Below, in pieces: positions 5,717 through 9,347 of a stretch of DNA of 9,347 nucleotides. The stretch comes from Nitrospinota bacterium. GTDB lineage: Bacteria > Nitrospinota_A > UBA7883 > JACRLM01. Position 1 is the stretch's first letter. Every line of letters begins with the position of its first letter. The DNA lies in contig JADGAO010000129.1 of NCBI GenBank assembly GCA_015231995.1, positions 1 through 9,347 of the forward strand, read 5' to 3'. The notes beneath the pieces are model-generated. The model was not told where the DNA came from, ran no database searches, and saw nothing but the letters and a program-made list of their open reading frames with translations. A program made the position numbers and the translations under genes.

Positions 5717-7067
5717 TCGGCGCATACTCCTTGAGGCCCGTCCTCTCCAGCATCCGGTAAAGCGACATCCTGGCGATGCCCGCTTCCTCGGAAGCTTTCG
5801 AGATGTTCCCATTGTTGTCTAAAAGAAGGTTCTCAAGATACAGCTTTTCGAACTGATCCATCCACCGTTTTTTCGCTTCTTTGAAAGAAAGTCCCTGAAG
5901 GCTGTTGTGGTTCCTTATCTCCTCGGGCAGGTCCCGGAGGGTTATCATCTTGTTGTCGGAGAAGGGAACCGCCGTCTCCATCACGTTCATCAGCTCCCGC
6001 ACGTTGCCGGGCCAGTAGTACTCCAGCAGGCGCTCCAGCGCGTCGGGGCCGAGGGCTATCTTGGAAAGCCCCTTGCGTTCGGCGATCCTCCTGAGGAACA
6101 GGTCGCACAAAATACCGATGTCCTCCTTACGCTCCCGGAGTGGGGGCATGGAGATGTTTACGACGTTGAGGCAGTAATAAAGGTTTTCCCGGAACTCCTT
6201 CTGCAGGGACATCGAATGCAGGTCAACCGACGTGGAGGCTATGAGCCGGACGTCTATGGGAGTCCATTCCCATTCGCCGCGCCGTGGAGTCTTCCTCTCC
6301 TGCAATATCCGCAGGAGCCGCGCCTGCATAGACTGGTCCAGCTCCTCCACCTGTTCGAGGTACAACGTGCCGCCCGCCGCCGCCTCGAACACACCCTTGG
6401 CCGGGTCAATGGCCGACGACGCTTCCAGGTTCTCCTGCGTGAGAGTGGAGCAGGCGACCACGATGAACGGCCCTCCGGCGCGTTTGCTATGGATGTGTAC
6501 GGCGCGCGCGGCCAGCTCTTTGCCCGATCCGGTTTCGCCGTGGATTAGCACGTTGGACTCCGAGTCCGCCACTTTCTGGATAATCTCGACACACTTGAGG
6601 AACTTGGGGTGTTTGCCGACGAAAAAATGGTTGAAGTAATCGTCCTTGAGTTTCTTTTTAAGCGTCGAATTTTCCATCTGTAGCCGGAAACGCTCCGTCG
6701 CTCTGCGCACCGTGATGGTGAGCTGATCCGCCGAAAACGGCTTGACCAGGTAATCGAACGCCCCGAGCTTTACAGCCTGGACGACCCCGTCTATCGTGGC
6801 GTAGGCGGAAACCATTATCACAGGCACCAGGGGAAAGGACGCATGGATGTCGGCGAGCACTTCCATCCCGTTCCTGCCCGGCATCCTGAAATCCGTCACA
6901 ACCACGCTGGCGTTGTGGGTCCTGACCAGTTCAGCCACCTGCCCGCCGTCCGTCGTGGTGACGCACTTGTAACCTTCGCCCTCGAGTATCCTCGCGCAAC
7001 TCTCCAGCAGATCCGGCTCATCGTCCACCAGGATCGCTACTTCGTGACCCGTCTGTGATTCAGACAC
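5652..7067 (-). CDS. NtrC-type response regulator with a degenerate AAA+ domain
   Basis: The product is 471 aa, normal for the family. The receiver (about 8-120) has D15/D16, phospho-acceptor D59, S87 and K109, all as in active receivers. The AAA+ domain (about 147-385) keeps Walker A G-E-T-G-S-G-K-E (177-184) and the sensor II arginine in W-P-G-N-V-R-E-L (R357). It lacks the E-L-F-G-H-E-K-G-A-F-T-G-A stretch that contacts sigma-54: the sequence runs from E-N-L-E-A-S straight to A-K-G-V-F-E-A. Walker B reads G-G-T-L-Y-L-E-Q, not L-F-L-D-E, and the arginine-finger pair is R293 with Cys at 299. The Fis-type helix-turn-helix (418-444) is well preserved. It probably binds DNA and responds to phosphorylation from the kinase upstream, without standard sigma-54 activation. 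The GTG start has AAAGGAG 13 nt upstream, a rather long gap. An ATG at 7160 lies in repeat DNA and was rejected. Confidence 0.9.
   Translation of the reverse strand: MSESQTGHEVAILVDDEPDLLESCARILEGEGYKCVTTTDGGQVAELVRTHNASVVVTDFRMPGRNGMEVLADIHASFPLVPVIMVSAYATIDGVVQAVKLGAFDYLVKPFSADQLTITVRRATERFRLQMENSTLKKKLKDDYFNHFFVGKHPKFLKCVEIIQKVADSESNVLIHGETGSGKELAARAVHIHSKRAGGPFIVVACSTLTQENLEASSAIDPAKGVFEAAAGGTLYLEQVEELDQSMQARLLRILQERKTPRRGEWEWTPIDVRLIASTSVDLHSMSLQKEFRENLYYCLNVVNISMPPLRERKEDIGILCDLFLRRIAERKGLSKIALGPDALERLLEYYWPGNVRELMNVMETAVPFSDNKMITLRDLPEEIRNHNSLQGLSFKEAKKRWMDQFEKLYLENLLLDNNGNISKASEEAGIARMSLYRMLERTGLKEYAPNAKSAEQKQEARDRQKHKQDD
5727..5732 (-). promoter_or_regulatory. Ribosome binding site inside the regulator gene for the downstream membrane protein
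   Basis: AAGGAG on the minus strand ends 10 nt before the ATG at 5716. A nearer ATG at 5725 leaves only 1 nt of spacing and is less likely. The site lies within the last codons of the response regulator gene, so ribosomes finishing that gene pass over it. Confidence 0.6.
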
Positions 7068-7080
7068 AGCTATTGACCAA

Positions 7081-7087
7081 CTCCTTT
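7081..7087 (-). promoter_or_regulatory. Ribosome binding site of the response regulator
   Basis: AAAGGAG on the minus strand lies 13 nt before the GTG at 7067. The in-frame codons between them offer only ATA as an alternative start. The site lies 6 nt downstream (in mRNA sense) of repeat copy B, so that structure could affect access to it. Confidence 0.5.
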
Positions 7088-7093
7088 CCTCGG

Positions 7094-7177
7094 CCCCCTG
7101 ACAAGGGGGCGGTGAGCTTTCAGCGAACGGGGGGTTTCTACCCCCCCGGCCTTTGGCCACCCCCCTTATCAGGGGGG
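7094..7177. repeat. Palindromic repeat element, copy B, between kinase and regulator
   Basis: The ends CCCCCTGACAAGGGGG (7094-7109) and CCCCCCTTATCAGGGGGG (7160-7177) are inverted relative to each other and differ at one core position. Each end is itself a hairpin: CCCCCT/AGGGGG around GACA, and CCCCCCT/AGGGGGG around TATC. Between them are G6/C6 around TTTCTA (7129-7146) and GGCC-TTT-GGCC (7148-7158). The right half (7129-7177) matches copy C at 9280-9327 in the same orientation. The kinase stop codon (7138-7140) lies in the loop of the G6/C6 hairpin. Confidence 0.8.
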
Positions 7178-9096
7178 CAAAGGGCCGTCTTTAATTTTAC
7201 GGTGAACACTGCCCCGGCGCCAGGCGCGCTGTCGAGCGTTATCGAACCGCCGAAATCCTTGACCAGCCCGTAGCTTATCGAAAGCCCCAGCCCGGTTCCC
7301 TGTCCCGGATCCTTCGTCGTGAAAAACGGCTCGAAAACCCGCCCGGCGTTTTCCTTGGGTATCCCCGGCCCCGTGTCGGAAACCCGGAACGCCACCAGCC
7401 CGCCGTCCGTGGCGAACGTAGATACGGTGATCGTCCCTCCCGAAGGGGTCGCCTGCAGAGCGTTGTGGATAAGATTGTACATCACCTGTTCGACGCCCAT
7501 GCCGTTGGCCCGCGCCGGCCTTGCGCCCGGGTCGAGCGCGAGCTTCGTTTCCAACCCTTTGCCCTTTATCTGCCCGTCGAGCAGGGCCATCACTCTCTCG
7601 ACGGCCTTGTTGAGGTCCACGTCTTCGATCTTGCTCTCCGCGTCCCGCGCAAACGTCAACAACCCTCCGGCTATCTTCGATATCCTTTCCGCATGGCGGC
7701 TGATTGTGTCCAGGTCTTTTAGTATGATCTCGTCGGCCTTTCCCTTCTTAAGCTCCCTGCGGATAAGCTCGAGCCGGGTTGCTATCACCGAAATCGGATT
7801 GTTGATCTCGTGGGCCACGCCCGCCGCCAGGAAACCTATCGCCGCCAGCTTCTCGGCCGAGGCCAACTGCCGCTCCACCTCTTTGACCCGCTCAGTGCGG
7901 TCTTCCACCTTGCGTTCGAGCGTCTGGCTGTATTCCTGGAGCGAGTCGGCCATGGCGTTGTACGACCTGGCCAGCGACTCTATCTCATCGCCCGATTTTA
8001 TGTCGAGCCGAAAGTCCAGCTGGCGCCTGCCGAGGCTCTCCACTCCGTCGCGCAGTTTGGCGACGTTGCGCGTCAACGCCCAGGACAGGAGCGCCGACAG
8101 GCACAGGCACAGGGCGAGGGCCGCCACCGCGCCTTTCATGTACGTCTCTTTTATGGCTTCGATGCCGGGGAAAATCAGGTCGCGCGGATATTTGTCAAAG
8201 ACGACATAATAGAAATCCATGTTGCCTATCTGCGGGTATATGGAGATATACGAAAAGAGGTTGTCCCCGTCGTCGGATATCACGCCGCGCCTGCCAGAAA
8301 CAAGCTGGTTGAACACGCTGGGCGGGAACTCCTCCTTGACGTTGTTTGTCGCCGCGGCCCGGAACTCCGTTTCGCTGGATTGGAGGTATGGATTATATAT
8401 ATAGTTTCCACCGCTCGTTACCAGGGCCGCCGGGCGCCGCCTCTCGAACGAGGTCAGCGACAGCCAGCGCGACAACTCCGACCCGTTCAAATCCATGTAA
8501 ACCACAAACCGGGGTTTGCCGAATTTGTCGAAAACTTTGGTGGCGTACCTTAACAGCGTGACGGAACCGAGGTCCCTGCCCGGCTCCACGCTGTTTCTCA
8601 TCTGGATGGCCGCCACGCCGAATTTCTCCAGCGATGCGGTGTCAACATAAAACGGGGCCGTCAGCCGGTTGCGTTTCTGGTCGTTGGAAAGAGAGGTTAT
8701 CCTGCCGCCGCTTTTGAAAAGGACGAGAACCTCGTCGCCGTATTCGTCTATAAGCCCCACGCTCTCGCATTCCGGGCGCATGGACAGGAAAAGGTCCATC
8801 TCCCGCTCCACAAGCGACCGCCAGTAGATGGCCGCGTCGGACTTGGAGTCGGGGATGTCCAGCAAAAACTGCATTGCAAGGCTGGACCGCAGGTAGTTTA
8901 TGTCCTTGTGGGCGTTGATGAAGGTTCTTTCGATATCCTTGGCGCGGGTGACTGCGTTGAGGTAGATGACCTTGAGTTTTTCCTCCACGATCATGGCCTT
9001 GGCGGCCGTGAGGTCGTGATACAGGAAATACCCTATGGGCGTGAAGGTCGTGACAAGCAGGGCCACCGTGAACTTTTTCCAGATGCTATTGAACAT
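7138..9096 (-). CDS. Membrane sensor histidine kinase with a large periplasmic domain
   Basis: The product is 652 aa. Membrane helices at about 8-27 and 320-341 bracket a periplasmic region of about 290 residues whose pattern (long first helix, then two alpha/beta modules with G-L-I-D-E-Y-G-D and a closing Y-Y-V-V-F-D-K-Y) suggests a double-Cache sensor. The ligand is unknown. A HAMP linker (about 341-393) and a coiled coil lead to the dimerisation domain with phospho-acceptor H429 in A-A-G-V-A-H-E-I-N-N-P. The ATPase domain has N-L-I-H-N-A (N-box, N545), D-T-G-P-G-I-P (574-580), F-E-P-F-F-T-T-K, and G-Q-G-T-G-L-G-L-S (598-606), so catalysis looks intact. The product should phosphorylate the regulator encoded 70 nt downstream. 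The final 13 residues (640-652) and the stop are encoded by repeat copy B and look like an acquired tail. ATG 9096 is preferred: it precedes the first helix and has GGA 5 nt upstream. The in-frame ATG at 9147 lies beyond the repeat end. Confidence 0.92.
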   Translation of the reverse strand: MFNSIWKKFTVALLVTTFTPIGYFLYHDLTAAKAMIVEEKLKVIYLNAVTRAKDIERTFINAHKDINYLRSSLAMQFLLDIPDSKSDAAIYWRSLVEREMDLFLSMRPECESVGLIDEYGDEVLVLFKSGGRITSLSNDQKRNRLTAPFYVDTASLEKFGVAAIQMRNSVEPGRDLGSVTLLRYATKVFDKFGKPRFVVYMDLNGSELSRWLSLTSFERRRPAALVTSGGNYIYNPYLQSSETEFRAAATNNVKEEFPPSVFNQLVSGRRGVISDDGDNLFSYISIYPQIGNMDFYYVVFDKYPRDLIFPGIEAIKETYMKGAVAALALCLCLSALLSWALTRNVAKLRDGVESLGRRQLDFRLDIKSGDEIESLARSYNAMADSLQEYSQTLERKVEDRTERVKEVERQLASAEKLAAIGFLAAGVAHEINNPISVIATRLELIRRELKKGKADEIILKDLDTISRHAERISKIAGGLLTFARDAESKIEDVDLNKAVERVMALLDGQIKGKGLETKLALDPGARPARANGMGVEQVMYNLIHNALQATPSGGTITVSTFATDGGLVAFRVSDTGPGIPKENAGRVFEPFFTTKDPGQGTGLGLSISYGLVKDFGGSITLDSAPGAGAVFTVKLKTALCPPDKGGGQRPGG

Positions 9097-9131
9097 TCTT
9101 GTCCGCAAAACAAAAGTACAGCCCCCCTGAC

Positions 9132-9220
9132 AAGGGAGACTTTGCATAACGCTCTTGTCGCTGTCCGAGGTGTTCTTCGCCTCGGACTCCTAAGTGAAAA
9201 CTCTTCGATAAACAAAGACG
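9132..9220. repeat. Dispersed segment, copy 2 (first copy at 2788-2878)
   Basis: It shares CTTTGCATAAC, GTGTTCTTC-x-CCTCGGACTCCTAA and GATAAACAAAGACG with 2788-2878, in the same plus-strand direction. Its hairpin GTCCGAGG/CCTCGGAC (9163-9170 with 9180-9187) is perfect with a 9-nt loop. Here the segment lies inside the terminal inverted repeats of copy C, whereas at the other site it lies just outside those of copy A. Confidence 0.7.
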
Positions 9221-9239
9221 GCGGGGTGAAGAACACCCC
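9163..9239. other. Two hairpins with complementary loops in the kinase leader
   Basis: Hairpin 9163-9187 has the loop TGTTCTTCG. Hairpin 9223-9239 (GGGGTG/CACCCC) has the loop AAGAA, complementary to TTCTT at 9173-9177. The match extends to 10 nt: GGTGTTCTTC (9169-9178) against GAAGAACACC (9228-9237). The region could form a loop-loop contact or one alternative long helix. In the minus-strand transcript it would lie in the kinase 5' region, if transcription starts upstream of it. Confidence 0.45.
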
Positions 9240-9347
9240 TTTGTCCCCCGAAGCTCGGGGGACCGCAACGAAGTTGCGAGGGGGTTTAACCCCCCGGCGC
9301 TTTGCGCCACCCCCCTTATCAGGGGGGCTACCCCTCCGGCGCGATTA

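Larger units (their letters stand above)
9122..9327. repeat. Palindromic repeat element, copy C, upstream of the kinase gene
   Basis: The ends CCCCCCTGACAAGGG (from 9122) and CCCCCCTTATCAGGGGGG (9310-9327) are inverted relative to each other. Eight palindromes follow one another: 9122-9138, 9163-9187, 9223-9239, 9243-9263 (8-bp stem, loop AAGCT), 9264-9278 (CGCAAC-GAA-GTTGCG), 9280-9294 (GGGGGTT-T-AACCCCC), 9296-9308 (GGCGC-TTT-GCGCC), and 9310-9327. The element starts 26 nt before the kinase ATG, so it is either the operon's leader or separates the operon from its promoter. No clear promoter was found in 9097-9347, and the last 20 bases hold nothing recognisable. Confidence 0.8.

Noticed and set aside
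5907..6548. 213-codon plus-strand open frame
   Set aside because: It is antisense to the AAA+ domain of the regulator and has no domain features of its own.
7068..7160. ATG at 7160 as regulator start
   Set aside because: The added 31 residues would be encoded by repeat copy B and the ribosome binding site, before a receiver domain that starts normally just after the GTG at 7067.
7094..7177. G-quadruplex in the G-rich repeat
   Set aside because: The G-runs on either strand are 19 or more bases apart and each is paired with a neighbouring C-run in a hairpin, so hairpins explain them better.
7319..8553. Two long plus-strand open frames (296 and 247 codons) opposite the kinase
   Set aside because: Both are antisense to conserved kinase motifs and show Ser/Arg-rich, featureless translations.
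9097..9147. ATG at 9147 as kinase start
   Set aside because: The added 17 residues come from the repeat end and lack signal or domain character. ATG 9096 directly precedes the first membrane helix.

Overview
The window carries five protein-coding genes in two opposed blocks. Two plus-strand genes (225-1589 and 1736-2674) encode envelope proteins. They face a three-gene minus-strand operon (9096 down to 2882) encoding a membrane histidine kinase, an NtrC-type response regulator and a large membrane protein with a spermidine-synthase-like domain. No rRNA, tRNA, transposase, CRISPR array or phage gene is visible. A lipobox lipoprotein, a periplasmic sensor kinase, an NtrC/Fis regulator and good Shine-Dalgarno sites point to a Gram-negative bacterium of moderate-to-high GC. 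The gene styles (GYF_2/TM2 membrane protein with a pilin-like tail, fused MFS/spermidine synthase with TPRs) are familiar from Desulfobacterota, Nitrospirota or Nitrospinota-like lineages, but the sequence does not fix the phylum.

Layout. Bases 1-224 form a leader with a plausible sigma-70 promoter. A lipoprotein of unknown function (225-1589) is followed by a 146-bp gap with an inverted repeat, then a GYF_2-TM2-pilin-like fusion protein (1736-2674). The convergent gap (2675-2881) is filled by repeat sequence. On the minus strand the order of transcription is kinase (9096-7138), regulator (7067-5652), then transporter-like/aminopropyltransferase-like protein (5716-2882), whose start overlaps the regulator gene by 65 nt. 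The likely scheme is that the kinase senses an envelope signal through a large periplasmic domain, phosphorylates the regulator, and the pair controls its own operon. The signal and the enzyme's substrate cannot be read from the sequence.

Two things stand out. First, the regulator looks like an NtrC protein but has lost the sigma-54 contact loop (GAFTGA). Its Walker B motif reads E-Q instead of D-E, and one arginine finger is Cys, while the receiver and the Fis-type DNA-binding helix remain intact. It is therefore unlikely to work as a standard sigma-54 activator. Second, every non-overlapping junction of the minus-strand operon holds a copy of one palindrome-rich repeat family, with ends resembling CCCCCTGAYAAGGGGG. 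The copies occur in both orientations, keep their hairpins through apparently paired base changes, and one encodes the kinase's last 13 codons and stop. The copy upstream of the kinase is a chain of eight hairpins in about 206 bp, two of which have complementary loops.
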